Program-made: the position numbers and the translations under genes
NCBI RefSeq assembly: GCF_017355205.1
Contig: NZ_JADIJK010000006.1
Span: forward strand, 1 to 64,000
From: Bacillus sp. SD088
Lineage (GTDB): Bacteria; Bacillota; Bacilli; Bacillales; Bacillaceae_C
Direction: 5' to 3'
DNA: 64,000 bases
The notes under the pieces: generated by a model
Told to the model about the DNA's origin: nothing
The model's database searches: none
Seen by the model: only the letters and a program-made list of their open reading frames with translations
In this document: positions 26,466-35,427 of the stretch, piece after piece
How positions within the stretch are numbered: position 1 is the stretch's first letter
Layout: every line of letters begins with the position of its first letter

Positions 26466-27086
26466 ATGGAAAATGAACGATTAAAAATTTTTGATGAAGA
26501 CAGAGAGCAGATAGGTGTTGCTATTCGTGAAGAGGTCCATCGGATTGGGTATTGGCACGAAGTTTTCCATTGTTGGTTTATTAGCAATGAAATGGGGATC
26601 GATTATATCTATTTGCAACTCCGTAGTGAAACCAAGAAGGAATACCCCAATCTTTTGGATATAACCGTTGCGGGACATTTACTGGAGAATGAAACCGTTC
26701 AAGATGGTATAAGGGAGATTAAAGAAGAAGTGGGAATTGATATTTCCTTTCAAGAATTAGAGCCGTTGGGAGTAATGGATTATTGTTTAATAAGAGATGA
26801 TTTTATAGATAAGGAACGAGCAAATGTATTTCTATATAGATGTGACAGTTCCTTTGACGACTTTACTCTTCAAGAAGAAGAGGTTGCAGGGATTGTCAAA
26901 GTTGAACTTAACAATTTTATGGAGCTTTGGTGTTGTGAGAGAGACACAATTGATATAAAAGGGTTTAGAATGAATAAAGAAGGAAATAAAATCCTTTTCG
27001 ATGAGAGTGTAGGACGGGATCGGTTTGTTTCTTACCAAAATAAATTTTATAGGACCGTTATTCAAAAAATTAAAGACAAGATATAA
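26466..27086 (+). CDS. NUDIX hydrolase (isopentenyl-diphosphate-isomerase-like branch)
   Basis: A 206-residue NUDIX protein. The Nudix box reads GHLLENETVQDGIREIKEEVGI near residues 70-91 with REIKEEVG fully intact. The N-terminal LKIFDEDREQIGVAIREEVHRIGYWHEVFHCWF pattern is shared with the YfcD/IDI-like subgroup, which hydrolyses nucleoside diphosphate-type substrates; IDI itself would show other catalytic residues. It is convergent with the CoaA gene 30 bases downstream. Confidence 0.87.
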   Translation: MENERLKIFDEDREQIGVAIREEVHRIGYWHEVFHCWFISNEMGIDYIYLQLRSETKKEYPNLLDITVAGHLLENETVQDGIREIKEEVGIDISFQELEPLGVMDYCLIRDDFIDKERANVFLYRCDSSFDDFTLQEEEVAGIVKVELNNFMELWCCERDTIDIKGFRMNKEGNKILFDESVGRDRFVSYQNKFYRTVIQKIKDKI

Positions 27087-27117
27087 TAGATCTGGAGTGA
27101 ACATACGATCGCTATTG

Positions 27118-28050
27118 TTATTTTCGAATGCTAATATTTTCTACTAAATGTCCCTTTCCTTTTTCTAAAATTAAGTCTGCTCTGTCCTTGGTTGGTAAGA
27201 TATTTTCATAAAGATTCGCTTTGTTTGTTTCATGCCAAATACGATCAGCAATCAGTAATGCTTCCTCTTCTAACAGCTTAGAAAAACGCTGAAAATAGGA
27301 TTTTGGATTCTGAAATGCTGTTTTTCGTAAAATTTTGAAGCGGTCTATATACCATTTTTCAATGAGGGCTTCATCGGCATCAATATATAGCGAAAAGTTG
27401 AAAAAGTCCGATATAAATACTCCAACTTCCTTATGTTTTGGTGCTTGTAACACATTCACTCCTTCAAGAATGACTACATCAGGGCGACAAATGCTCTGTT
27501 TTTGATCAGGGAGAATATCGTAGGACAAGTGGGAATACACTGGGGCCGATACTTGCCCATTTCCAGACTTTAATACAGACAGAAATCGAATTAACTTGGC
27601 CACATCATAACTTTCTGGAAATCCCTTTTTCTCCATCAATCCTAGTGCTTTTAGCTTTTTATTAGGGTAAAGGAATCCATCTGTTGTGACTAGTTCTACT
27701 TGTGGTCTATCTCCCCATTGAGAGAGCAAATACTGAAGTATTCTTGCCGTGGTACTTTTTCCGACTGCTACACTTCCTGCCATACCGATTATAAAAGGGC
27801 TCTTTTTGTCAGTCAATTTCAAAAAGTGGTTCATCTCTTTGGAAAGCTCCTTATATTGTAGGTAATGGAAGTGAATCAATTGTGACAATGGAATGTATAT
27901 GTCTTCAATTTCTTTTAATGTCAAATCTACATTAATCCCTTGCAGGGAGTCTAGATCAATATTAGATAGTTCGATATCATTAGATTTTTTAAGTGCTGTC
28001 CATTGTTTTCTATTAAAAGAAATGTATGGTGAATATGCTTCTTTGTTCAT
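27118..28050 (-). CDS. coaA: Type I pantothenate kinase
   Basis: The first step of CoA synthesis: phosphorylates pantothenate with ATP in the cytosol. At 310 residues it has the normal bacterial PanK-I length. The P-loop AGSVAVGKST is at residues 91-100, the pantothenate/CoA region YDVAKLIRFLSVLKSG near 147, and Arg- and His-containing PVYSHLSYDI near 167; EGVNVLQAPK follows. The start is ATG 28050, opposite an upstream divergent spacer to the GNAT gene. It is the only housekeeping CoA gene here and could feed the CoA-dependent clusters, though no physical link exists. Confidence 0.93.
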   Translation of the reverse strand: MNKEAYSPYISFNRKQWTALKKSNDIELSNIDLDSLQGINVDLTLKEIEDIYIPLSQLIHFHYLQYKELSKEMNHFLKLTDKKSPFIIGMAGSVAVGKSTTARILQYLLSQWGDRPQVELVTTDGFLYPNKKLKALGLMEKKGFPESYDVAKLIRFLSVLKSGNGQVSAPVYSHLSYDILPDQKQSICRPDVVILEGVNVLQAPKHKEVGVFISDFFNFSLYIDADEALIEKWYIDRFKILRKTAFQNPKSYFQRFSKLLEEEALLIADRIWHETNKANLYENILPTKDRADLILEKGKGHLVENISIRK

Positions 28051-28197
28051 ATTTGACCCTCACCGATTTAAAGTTTAACTGCTTTTGTATACAAGATAAC
28101 ACACCTAAAGAAGATAATATAGTTCTACAAGTTATGATTTTGGTTTGCGCAAAATGATCAGTTCATAGTCTGTCAGAACTGGAAAGGATGTATGATT

Positions 28198-28713
28198 ATG
28201 AAATCCCAAGAAGTTTATACAATAAAAAAAGTGCAAGAGGATGAATACCTCCAAGTGATCGACTTTATGATGAGCATTCGAAGTGAGGTTTTTCCTATGT
28301 TGTCAAAAGATCAACTACCTCCAGACTTACTTCATTTTCAGTCATTCTATCTTCAACGAAAAAACGCTATTGTGTATGCTGCTTATTCTCAATCTGGGCA
28401 AGTGTTGGGCACGATTGGTGTATGCCCATATGATGATAGATTTTTGCAGTTACAAACTTTTTACAGGGATTGGTCAACCGCAGAAATTGTAAAATGCTAT
28501 GTCGATCCACAAGCTCGCCGTCTAGGAATTGGAACGAAGCTTTTTCAAGAGGCTTTGCAATTTTGCTGTGATGTCGGTTATCAAAAGTTGTATTTGCATA
28601 CCCATCTGTTTTTACCAAGTGCGCTTTCATTTTGGAAGACGAAAGGTTTTACGGAGAGATGGGCGGAGGATGATCCAGTTTGGCAGACAGTACATCTGGA
28701 TATGGTGCTATAA
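28198..28713 (+). CDS. GNAT family N-acetyltransferase
   Basis: A 171-residue acyltransferase. The acetyl-CoA-binding segment is IVKCYVDPQARRLGIGTKLFQEALQFC, with the RxxGIG/T pyrophosphate loop near residue 107; the C-terminal strand LYLHTHLFLPSALSFWKTKGF is also typical. Start ATG 28198 is 10 bases from AAAGG; ATG 28192 is equally possible. The acceptor substrate is unknown. It is transcribed away from CoaA. Confidence 0.85.
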   Translation: MKSQEVYTIKKVQEDEYLQVIDFMMSIRSEVFPMLSKDQLPPDLLHFQSFYLQRKNAIVYAAYSQSGQVLGTIGVCPYDDRFLQLQTFYRDWSTAEIVKCYVDPQARRLGIGTKLFQEALQFCCDVGYQKLYLHTHLFLPSALSFWKTKGFTERWAEDDPVWQTVHLDMVL

Positions 28714-28818
28714 GCATATGTAGGGCGAAAATGTGATAGTCACTACTGTCACCTAGTCCTCTAAGGAATTTTAAAAGCGGAATATTCCCACTAATAAGAT
28801 AACGGAGGACCGATAAAC

Positions 28819-29358
28819 ATGAATAAGAAAAAATTTTTAGTAACTATTCTTAGTTTAGCATTTGTTGCTGTCTTTTTTTTCTTAGTATTACGTACTGAGA
28901 CTAATCCAGAAGAGGAAATCTGTGCTCTAGCTTCAAAGCAATTTGATCTTTCTAGTCAACTTCGTTTTATGGATGTATCTGCAAATATCGTTTTTTGTGA
29001 AAGTGAATCAGGTGTAATGCCAGTCCTTACTAATAAAGAGTTCACAAAAGTGAAGAATGCCTTTCATGAATTGGATTTCCAAGAATTCAACGAGGAAAAA
29101 GTGGATAGGGGATTGATCAGTTGGCAAGCCGATCAGGCCCCTAAAGAGAAGTTTGCAATGATCAGTGGATTTGCGAATGATGAGATTAAGTCAATCATCA
29201 TCAATAGTGAAAATAGTGTCCAACCCAATCGTTTTTTAATCCGTGATAACTTGTGGTTTTGGTATTTTACAACTGAAAAGGAGAAAGTAAACATGCCAAT
29301 AGAAGTGACCGCTTTTGATGAAGAAGGCCATGTTATTGCTGGAGAGGAAGATGAATAA
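28819..29358 (+). CDS. Hypothetical membrane-anchored protein
   Basis: A 179-residue protein with a single N-terminal hydrophobic segment (residues 6-25, VTILSLAFVAVFFFLVLR) preceded by three lysines, then a soluble acidic domain that would face outside the membrane. Two cysteines near residues 34 and 57 could form a disulfide. The domain reads like a small beta-rich fold, but I do not recognise it. An upstream GGAGGACC supports the start. A beta-propeller exported protein follows 100 bases later, so the two may work together at the envelope. Confidence 0.65.
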   Translation: MNKKKFLVTILSLAFVAVFFFLVLRTETNPEEEICALASKQFDLSSQLRFMDVSANIVFCESESGVMPVLTNKEFTKVKNAFHELDFQEFNEEKVDRGLISWQADQAPKEKFAMISGFANDEIKSIIINSENSVQPNRFLIRDNLWFWYFTTEKEKVNMPIEVTAFDEEGHVIAGEEDE

Positions 29359-29458
29359 ATGTTTTTGCATGATGGAGCGGCATTACTAAGACCATTTCAG
29401 CTCAATTGACCGAATGGTAGCTATATAGATGGACATCCTATTACGAGGAGGATGATCA

Positions 29459-30667
29459 ATGGCTACTACAAGAATCTTACTCATTTTACTATTATGCAGT
29501 TTATTCTTTACGATAAGTGCTTCCGCTGAGGCTCCGCTTAAGGCTGCATTTATTCGCGACAAGCAGCTATGGATAAAAGAGGGGGAGCAAGAAATACAAG
29601 TTACAAAGGGAAAAAATGTGGATTCCCAAAAGTGGTCCTATGATGGCCATTTTATTGGGTACTTGGATCAGCAGGAGAGGAAACCAGCTTTATACATTTA
29701 TGACACAAAGAAAAAAGTAAACTACCAGCCTTATATAGGGATTGAAACAGCTGATTTTCAATGGTCTCCGACTAAAAATCAATTGGCGTACAATGATCAT
29801 GGCGTATTAAATGTGACAAAAAAAGAGAAAGGCCGTCCGGAAGGGTTTGAAAATGTTGCATTAGGTGTGAGCGGATTTGCCTGGTTTCCGAATGGGCAGG
29901 AGTTTATCGTATCCTCTTCAGCTGTTTTGCGTCCTACGGGTTGGGGGCCAGTCCCTCTATATAGAATTTCTGCTGATGCCAATCTGAACGTTGAAAAAAT
30001 CAAGCCTTTTTATACACTCCAAACAGATGAAAAGGATTTGTTTGCAATTGATGTTAGCAATTTTAAATGGAGTTCCGATGGAAAATGGATTAGTTTTTTA
30101 GCTACTCCTACGGCATCATGGGCAATGGATAGTAATACATTAGCAGTCTTATCATCACAAGGAAAAGAGTTTCAAGTGATAGGAAACATGTTGCGATTCC
30201 ATGATTGGATGAAGTGGGCCCCATCAGCCAATCAATTAGCCTATATTTCGGGGGAAGGAAGATTCCTTGTTGAAAATAAAAAAACAACGATTGCGGACAT
30301 TCCGATTTCTAAGCAACAAAAGGAATATACACCTAAAGGATATATTGATCTTGACTTGGAATGGTTCTCCTCAGAAAACGTAATCGTAGCACGAGCAAAA
30401 GAGAACAAGGAGTGGAAAGAAGGCCCTGTTCCGACAATGCTTACAACACTTTATGCGATTAATATAAAAACAGACAAACAAACACAAATAACCTCTCCAA
30501 GAAAGAATGAACTCGATGAAAAGCCACAAGCTGTTGGTTCTAAGCTGACATGGTTTCGCCGAAATAAAGAAAATGAACAAGGGGAAGTGTGGATCAAGGA
30601 TGGTTTAAATGGGCAGGAGCATATATGGATTAAGCAAGCTGATTCAGCTCCTGTTTTTTTACGTTGA
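29459..30667 (+). CDS. Exported TolB/WD40-like beta-propeller protein
   Basis: A 402-residue protein with a Sec signal peptide (hydrophobic residues 6-20; likely cleavage after SASAEA near 24). The mature part consists of repeated blades beginning with AAFIRDKQLWIKEG, then SYDGHFIGYL, SPTKNQLAYND, NGQEFIVSS, SSDGKWISFLATP and SANQLAYISG, the TolB-type (S/P)DGxxIxF pattern. About six blades can be counted. These proteins often form extracellular scaffolds. Start ATG follows GGAGGATGATCA. Confidence 0.8.
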   Translation: MATTRILLILLLCSLFFTISASAEAPLKAAFIRDKQLWIKEGEQEIQVTKGKNVDSQKWSYDGHFIGYLDQQERKPALYIYDTKKKVNYQPYIGIETADFQWSPTKNQLAYNDHGVLNVTKKEKGRPEGFENVALGVSGFAWFPNGQEFIVSSSAVLRPTGWGPVPLYRISADANLNVEKIKPFYTLQTDEKDLFAIDVSNFKWSSDGKWISFLATPTASWAMDSNTLAVLSSQGKEFQVIGNMLRFHDWMKWAPSANQLAYISGEGRFLVENKKTTIADIPISKQQKEYTPKGYIDLDLEWFSSENVIVARAKENKEWKEGPVPTMLTTLYAINIKTDKQTQITSPRKNELDEKPQAVGSKLTWFRRNKENEQGEVWIKDGLNGQEHIWIKQADSAPVFLR

Positions 30668-30801
30668 ATGCTGGAACATGGAGTGACTGTAATGGGATTC
30701 GGAAGAGTGTGGGGAGCAGCCCTCGACTTTCATCACGATTGTTTTAGCCCCGATTTTAATGGGTAAAGAATTTACATTATCCTAAGAAAAGGAGAGATTT
30801 C

Positions 30802-31680
30802 ATGAAGAACAATCACGCACCAGAGCCGAAGACACAAGAACCTCAAGAAAATTATTTGGAGCCTGATAGTCAAGTGAAAATGAGTCCACAGCCGAAGATT
30901 GAAGATGACGACTATAAGGGAAGCGATAAACTAAAGGGTAAGGTGGCCATTATTACAGGTGGTGACAGTGGAATCGGTCAGGCGGTTGCAGCTGCGTTTG
31001 CAAAGGAAGGCTCTAATATTGCAGTTGTCTATTATGAGGCTCATCAGGATGCTGAAGAAACGAAAAGGCTTGTTGAAAAACATGGTCGGACGTGTTTAAC
31101 AATCGCGGGAGATGTAGGCGATGAAGATTTCTGTCAGCAAGTGATCAAACAAACCGTCGATACTTTAGGTGGTCTTGATATCGTTGTCAATAATGCGGGG
31201 GAGCAACATGTTTGTGAACGGATCGAGGATATTACGAATGAGCAATTGGATCGTACTTTCCGGACCAATATCTTTTCGATGTTCTATTTGACCAAAGCAG
31301 CACTGAAACATTTAAAGGAAGGCTCGGCAATTATTAATACAACATCCATTACAGCTTACAAAGGAAACCCTGTTCTCATGGATTATGCCTCGACAAAAGG
31401 AGCGATCGTTGCCTTTACACGGTCATTATCGCAAAATCAAGAAATTCTCGACAAAGGCATTCGAGTGAATGGTGTAGCCCCAGGGCCAATTTGGACACCA
31501 CTTATCCCAGCAACTTTCCCAGAAGACAAGCTCGACTCATGGGGAACAGATGGACCGATGAAACGACCTGGCCAACCCTCTGAGTTAGCTCCAGCTTATG
31601 TCTATTTAGCTTCAAAAGATGCATCCTATGTTTCTGGACAAGTCATTCATGTAAATGGTGGACAAGTTGTGAATGGATAA
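30802..31680 (+). CDS. SDR-family oxidoreductase (YhdF/YdaD-like general stress type)
   Basis: A 292-residue NADP-dependent short-chain dehydrogenase with the 45-residue N-terminal extension rich in Pro and Glu that marks the YdaD/YhdF/YhxC group. Nucleotide motif ITGGDSGIGQAVA near residue 51, NNAG near 130, and the catalytic Ser-Tyr-Lys set in TTSITAYKGNPVLMDYASTKGA (Tyr near 195, Lys 199). A well-formed hairpin terminator follows the stop. In B. subtilis, relatives belong to the SigB general stress regulon; no SigB promoter was found here. Confidence 0.9.
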   Translation: MKNNHAPEPKTQEPQENYLEPDSQVKMSPQPKIEDDDYKGSDKLKGKVAIITGGDSGIGQAVAAAFAKEGSNIAVVYYEAHQDAEETKRLVEKHGRTCLTIAGDVGDEDFCQQVIKQTVDTLGGLDIVVNNAGEQHVCERIEDITNEQLDRTFRTNIFSMFYLTKAALKHLKEGSAIINTTSITAYKGNPVLMDYASTKGAIVAFTRSLSQNQEILDKGIRVNGVAPGPIWTPLIPATFPEDKLDSWGTDGPMKRPGQPSELAPAYVYLASKDASYVSGQVIHVNGGQVVNG

Positions 31681-31724
31681 TGGATGTACATTTTTAGAAA
31701 AAACAAAATGAATTTTTAAAGAAT

Positions 31725-31758
31725 GGTGGTATGATGGATATTCATACTACCTTTTTTT
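31725..31758 (+). terminator. Rho-independent terminator
   Basis: ggtggtatga (31725-31734) pairs with tcatactacc (31742-31751) in a 10-bp stem, followed by seven T. It ends the SDR gene and sits just before the kinase-like gene's ribosome binding site. Confidence 0.82.
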
Positions 31759-31781
31759 ATTTTAGACAAGGGGGAAAGACA

Positions 31782-32432
31782 ATGGATAGGTTAATAAGGC
31801 AAATAATTGGGTGGGCAAGCAAGGCGGATCAACGGATTGTGGTTGGCATTTCCGGGCATGGGGCTGCTGGAAAAACAACCTTTGCCAATAAGCTCATAAG
31901 TCAGCTAGATCAAAATGAAGTGAACTATATGAATACAGATCCCTATATTGTGAGTTCGGCGATACGAAAGCATAGTGCAATCGACTATACGTATCAAAAT
32001 AAAAATCACCGTTATAAGATGACGGCCTGCCATCCGGCTGCTCATCATCTACCTTCCTTAGAAAGAGATGTTCAAATGATAAGTGCAGGTTTTGATTTAT
32101 ATACAATCGAGACGCATTATATGAAGAGTAACCTTATATCCGCGAACAAGAAGCTCACGATTGTGGAGGGGATGAGTGTTGCCTTTATCAACCAGGATTT
32201 ATTTGATTTGAATATCTACTTTTATACAGATGGTGAAACAGAATTTGAGAGAAGGACGAGCCGGGATGTTATTGAAAGAGGAACCGACCTTGAATATTTA
32301 AAACAATCCCATGTAGAGCGCCGCATTCAGTATGAGGTATTTATGCACCCATACAGTCAGCAATTTAATATCATCATCAAAACGTCTATTGAAGGAAGCT
32401 ATCTTGAGAAAAGTACATTTGAATTTGATTAG
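31782..32432 (+). CDS. Uridine kinase-like P-loop kinase
   Basis: A 216-residue P-loop kinase. Walker A is GISGHGAAGKTT near residues 24-35; a DPYIV segment and YTYQNKNHRYKMTACHPAAHHLPSL follow where uridine kinases keep their nucleoside-binding loop; EGMSVAFINQDLFDLNIYF matches the IVEGxxxL strand; the lid region has FERRTSRDVIERG. ATG 31782 follows AAGGGGGAAAG. The reference family phosphorylates uridine or cytidine; here the substrate loop differs enough that phosphorylation of another small molecule is possible. Confidence 0.8.
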   Translation: MDRLIRQIIGWASKADQRIVVGISGHGAAGKTTFANKLISQLDQNEVNYMNTDPYIVSSAIRKHSAIDYTYQNKNHRYKMTACHPAAHHLPSLERDVQMISAGFDLYTIETHYMKSNLISANKKLTIVEGMSVAFINQDLFDLNIYFYTDGETEFERRTSRDVIERGTDLEYLKQSHVERRIQYEVFMHPYSQQFNIIIKTSIEGSYLEKSTFEFD

Positions 32433-32451
32433 CATGAAAGAATTCTTACTG

Positions 32452-32480
32452 TTGTTTTTTTACCTACCGTTAGGTAAAAT
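32452..32480 (+). promoter_or_regulatory. SigA-type promoter with overlapping TetR operator
   Basis: TTGTTT (32452-32457) and TAAAAT (32475-32480) are separated by exactly 17 bases. Between and over them lies the inverted repeat ttacctaccgttaggtaa (32460-32477), extendable by two further pairs each side. A repressor bound there would block this promoter. It precedes the TetR gene at 32514. Confidence 0.75.
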
Positions 32481-32513
32481 AAAGTCCATAACATCATAAA
32501 GGAGAGGACAACA

Positions 32514-33107
32514 ATCAAGAAAAAGGAATTAACATCTGTACAAATACTTGAAGCTGCTATAAGTCTGTTTAAAATCCATGGCATTGAGAAAACGAGCCTT
32601 GTCCAGATTGCAAAAGAGGTTGGGATTACAAAGCCTTCCATTTATTATCACTTTTCGTCAAAAGAAGAGTTAGTGGAACAAGCTTTTTATTTCATTTTGC
32701 GAAATCATCCGTTTCAAGGCGACTTTCCTATGAAGGATTGGACTAAAGGAAATTTTGGAGAAAAGCTCTATCAATTTGGATTAGACAGCTTTCCAATTAA
32801 GGAAGACGATCATTATACATTATTAAAGGTCTTAAATGAATTTACATTAATCGCTAGTAGAAATCCTCTTTTTAAAGAACACTTAATAAGTGTTCAGGGT
32901 GAGTTTGCAAATGGGTTTAGAAATATTCTCTTAAAAGGCAAGGAAGAGGGAGTGATTATAGCGATAAATATTGATCATTATGCGAAAATCTTAGCACTTG
33001 TCATGGATAACATCTCGAGATCTATTATGCTGGGCTTTGAGATTGAATATAAAGCGGTTTGGAAGGAAACGGTCAATAGTGTATTAGTAGAAGAGGCAAA
33101 AATATAG
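32514..33107 (+). CDS. TetR family regulator with non-canonical ATC start
   Basis: A 197-residue TetR-family protein if translation begins at ATC 32514. The HTH is intact: VQILEAAISLFKIHGIEKTSLVQIAKEVGITKPSIYYHFSSKEELV. AAAGGAG lies 9 bases before ATC 32514, at the normal spacing, but no ATG, GTG or TTG exists in frame between the upstream stop at 32475 and the HTH; the first such codon, GTG 32673, would delete the DNA-binding domain. Either ATC/near-cognate initiation is used or an ATG has mutated. It is followed 28 bases later by the YueD-like gene and preceded by its own palindromic operator. Confidence 0.8.
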   Translation: MKKKELTSVQILEAAISLFKIHGIEKTSLVQIAKEVGITKPSIYYHFSSKEELVEQAFYFILRNHPFQGDFPMKDWTKGNFGEKLYQFGLDSFPIKEDDHYTLLKVLNEFTLIASRNPLFKEHLISVQGEFANGFRNILLKGKEEGVIIAINIDHYAKILALVMDNISRSIMLGFEIEYKAVWKETVNSVLVEEAKI

Positions 33108-33135
33108 ACAGGAACTTTGAAAGTGGGGGATAAAA

Positions 33136-33897
33136 GTGAAGTACTTTATTATAACAGGAACATCACGAGGCATCGGAGAATCGCTGGTAAAGCAATTGTT
33201 ACATAATCAGGATCACCATATTATGTGTATTTCTAGAAATGAGCGTAATTTTGTGGATATCGAAAAGGAATACCCTGCTCATGTTAGTTATTTTCCGTTC
33301 GATCTTAATGAAATAATCGGGATTGATCATCTTTTTCAAAAGATATTTACATTTGTGGATGAACAAAACATCGATTCTATTTATTTAATAAACAATGCAG
33401 GCATACTATCTCCCATTGGTCCGATTGAGGAAAATGAAAGCGAAGAGATCATTCGAAATTTTAATGTGAATCTACTTGCGCCATATTTGTTTACGGCAAA
33501 TTTTATAAGGCACACCAATCACTTGAAGGTGGACAAACGTATACTAAATATCTCCTCTGGATCCGCTAAATATTTACTTCCTTCTCAAAGTGCCTATAGT
33601 ACCGCCAAGGCAGGGGTAGATTCATTTTCAAAAAGTATTCACCTAGAACAAAAAGACAAATCCCATCCAGTGAAGATTGTTTCAGTCTATCCAGGTGTGA
33701 TCGATACACAATTGCAAACTGAAATCCGATCTACTAGTACAGAGGAGTTTCCACATGTTGAACTTTTTAGACAAATACATAGCGAAGGGAATTTGCAAAC
33801 ACCTGACAAAACAGCGGAACAACTACTTGAATTATTATTTAGTGCTGAATACGGTGCTCAAACAATCGTTGAGGAATTAACTGTAAATGATCACTAG
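33136..33897 (+). CDS. yueD: SDR-family (S)-benzoin-forming benzil reductase (YueD-like)
   Basis: A 253-residue short-chain reductase. GTSRGIGESLVKQLL near residue 8 is the nucleotide motif, LINNAG near 93, and the catalytic set SSGSAKYLLPSQSAYSTAKAG (Tyr near 155). The overall pattern matches YueD of B. subtilis, known to reduce benzil to (S)-benzoin with NADPH; the physiological substrate is unclear. GTG start follows GTGGGGGATAAA. It lies in an operon with the TetR regulator, so its expression should be ligand-inducible. A paralogue is at 48871. Confidence 0.88.
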   Translation: MKYFIITGTSRGIGESLVKQLLHNQDHHIMCISRNERNFVDIEKEYPAHVSYFPFDLNEIIGIDHLFQKIFTFVDEQNIDSIYLINNAGILSPIGPIEENESEEIIRNFNVNLLAPYLFTANFIRHTNHLKVDKRILNISSGSAKYLLPSQSAYSTAKAGVDSFSKSIHLEQKDKSHPVKIVSVYPGVIDTQLQTEIRSTSTEEFPHVELFRQIHSEGNLQTPDKTAEQLLELLFSAEYGAQTIVEELTVNDH

Positions 33898-33962
33898 ATT
33901 TACTTTTTGATCAGAAATATTTAAAGATTTAAAAGTTTATGGCTACATTATTATAAATATAA

Positions 33963-34018
33963 AAAGCCTGTCATATACAAGTGAGGCATAGAAAATTGTA
34001 TATGGCAGGCTTTTAATT
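33963..34018. terminator. Bidirectional terminator
   Basis: aaagcctgtcatataca and tgtatatggcaggcttt form a long stem with one mismatch around a 17-base loop, A-rich before and T-rich after. It separates the convergent YueD-like gene and the ASCH-like gene on the other strand. Confidence 0.88.
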
Positions 34019-34041
34019 TTATTCACTATATCGATATTTTA

Positions 34042-34515
34042 CTAATTAATGCATACATCACTAGAATGAATACAACTATGGTCTAATATGACTGGTTTTC
34101 CCTTATCATTTAAATTTTCAAGAATCCCTAAAAGTTGTTCATCTGTATCAATATATTTATAAGATCTAGGAGGCATGAAGTTAGGATTAATTTGATCTCT
34201 GATTTGAGAAAGTGAAATGCTTTCTAATTCTTGAAAGGACAATATTGGAATTGCATAATTCTTATTATGTTTATGAATATAATCATCTATTTTTGCTATA
34301 ACTGAATTGTCTTCATTAAATCTTTTCTTTAGATCTGAAAGTAATATTTTTTCACCAAAATGAATCTTAGCTACTACTTTTTTTACAGGAGAACTTAGGT
34401 ACAGGTATGCGATTGTTTCTTGATTGACAAACCGAGTACGATATTCAAATTTCTTCTCACCCTTTGGAATCGGAGAAAAATGCTCTGGATTAAAACTAAG
34501 AAGTATTTTCTTCAC
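34042..34515 (-). CDS. ASCH/PUA-like domain protein
   Basis: A 157-residue protein beginning ILLSFNPEHFSPIPKGEKKFEYRTRF, which is the conserved opening of ASCH-type RNA-binding domains (K-x-E-Y/F-R). A strand YLYLSSPVKKVVAKIHFGE and a C-terminal region with IPILSFQELESISL complete a beta-barrel-like order. ASCH proteins are linked to RNA metabolism and to amidohydrolase activity on modified bases. It is a single gene transcribed toward the terminator at 33963; no ribosome binding site stands out upstream. Confidence 0.65.
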   Translation of the reverse strand: MKKILLSFNPEHFSPIPKGEKKFEYRTRFVNQETIAYLYLSSPVKKVVAKIHFGEKILLSDLKKRFNEDNSVIAKIDDYIHKHNKNYAIPILSFQELESISLSQIRDQINPNFMPPRSYKYIDTDEQLLGILENLNDKGKPVILDHSCIHSSDVCIN

Positions 34516-34849
34516 AATATGTCTGTCAACTACGTGACACTAACCCCCTTTGAAATATTTTTGCCATGGCTATGGTTGTTGAAAGCATAACATAATGAAT
34601 AATTTCTTTAGTAGTCTACAGGTACGCCCCCGTGAAAGGCAGAAAAATAGTATTAGCAGGAACATGAATTAAAGACATTCTCCCAGTATTTTTAATACAA
34701 CAACAAAATAGTTATCGCTTAACTTAAAAAGTAATTCATTTATCGAGCATTCAGTATTCTATTTGGAAATTTGCGTTAGTAATCTCTTCCTGCCAGTAAT
34801 TTGAAGTGAAGAGATATTGGTAATTGGAAATATACAATATGGGGTATTA

Positions 34850-35116
34850 TTGGTGCTGCAGAGATAATTCTAGAAGTTTTTCTTCGTGGTGAGCTACTTT
34901 ACCTAGCAAAAAATTCGTGGTTTTCTGTGTATCTGTTAAATCCAAACGGACACCATCACCCTTTTTTTCTAACCGATCAAACCTCTTATCCATCTGTTCA
35001 AATCTTTTCTCCATCTGTCCAAACCTCTTATCGATTTGCTCAAATCCCTGATCAATATGTTCGGCATGGAGCTTGAACGCATGTAATATTTCTTTTAGCA
35101 TGGTTTCTTGTTCCAT
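34850..35116 (-). CDS. Coiled-coil hypothetical protein
   Basis: About 89 residues, almost entirely predicted helix. The middle consists of near-exact heptads: GFEQIDKRFGQMEKRFEQ then MDKRFDRLEKK, giving a strong coiled-coil register. I start it at ATG 35116, eight bases after GAGGTG, rather than at GTG 35125, which overlaps that site. Its plain heptad style resembles short Bacillus proteins of unknown function and mobile-element anti-restriction-like peptides; no function is assigned. The stretch 34516-34846 holds no recognisable feature. Confidence 0.55.
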
Positions 35117-35427
35117 GTTCTTCACCTCTTTATGAATAGTATAAAGGAATATGGATAAATGACAAGGAGAATTGAAGAGGTAGCACTGTCTAAAATTTAG
35201 GAAGATTAAGTGCTTCTGTTTTTTGCTATAACTCGGGGTGATTTCGTTCTTTTTTCTTCAAAATATGATATATTGCGGTTAACAACATTCGTACAATTGT
35301 CATAATGATATGTTTGTGACTTAAAGCAGTTTTGGAATAGTTTATCAAAGAAAATGGCTTTACAAAAATAGAGAAATGGGCCAACAAGAGAAAAAGTGTT
35401 TTCATGTGGAGTAAGGGGGAGCAATAA

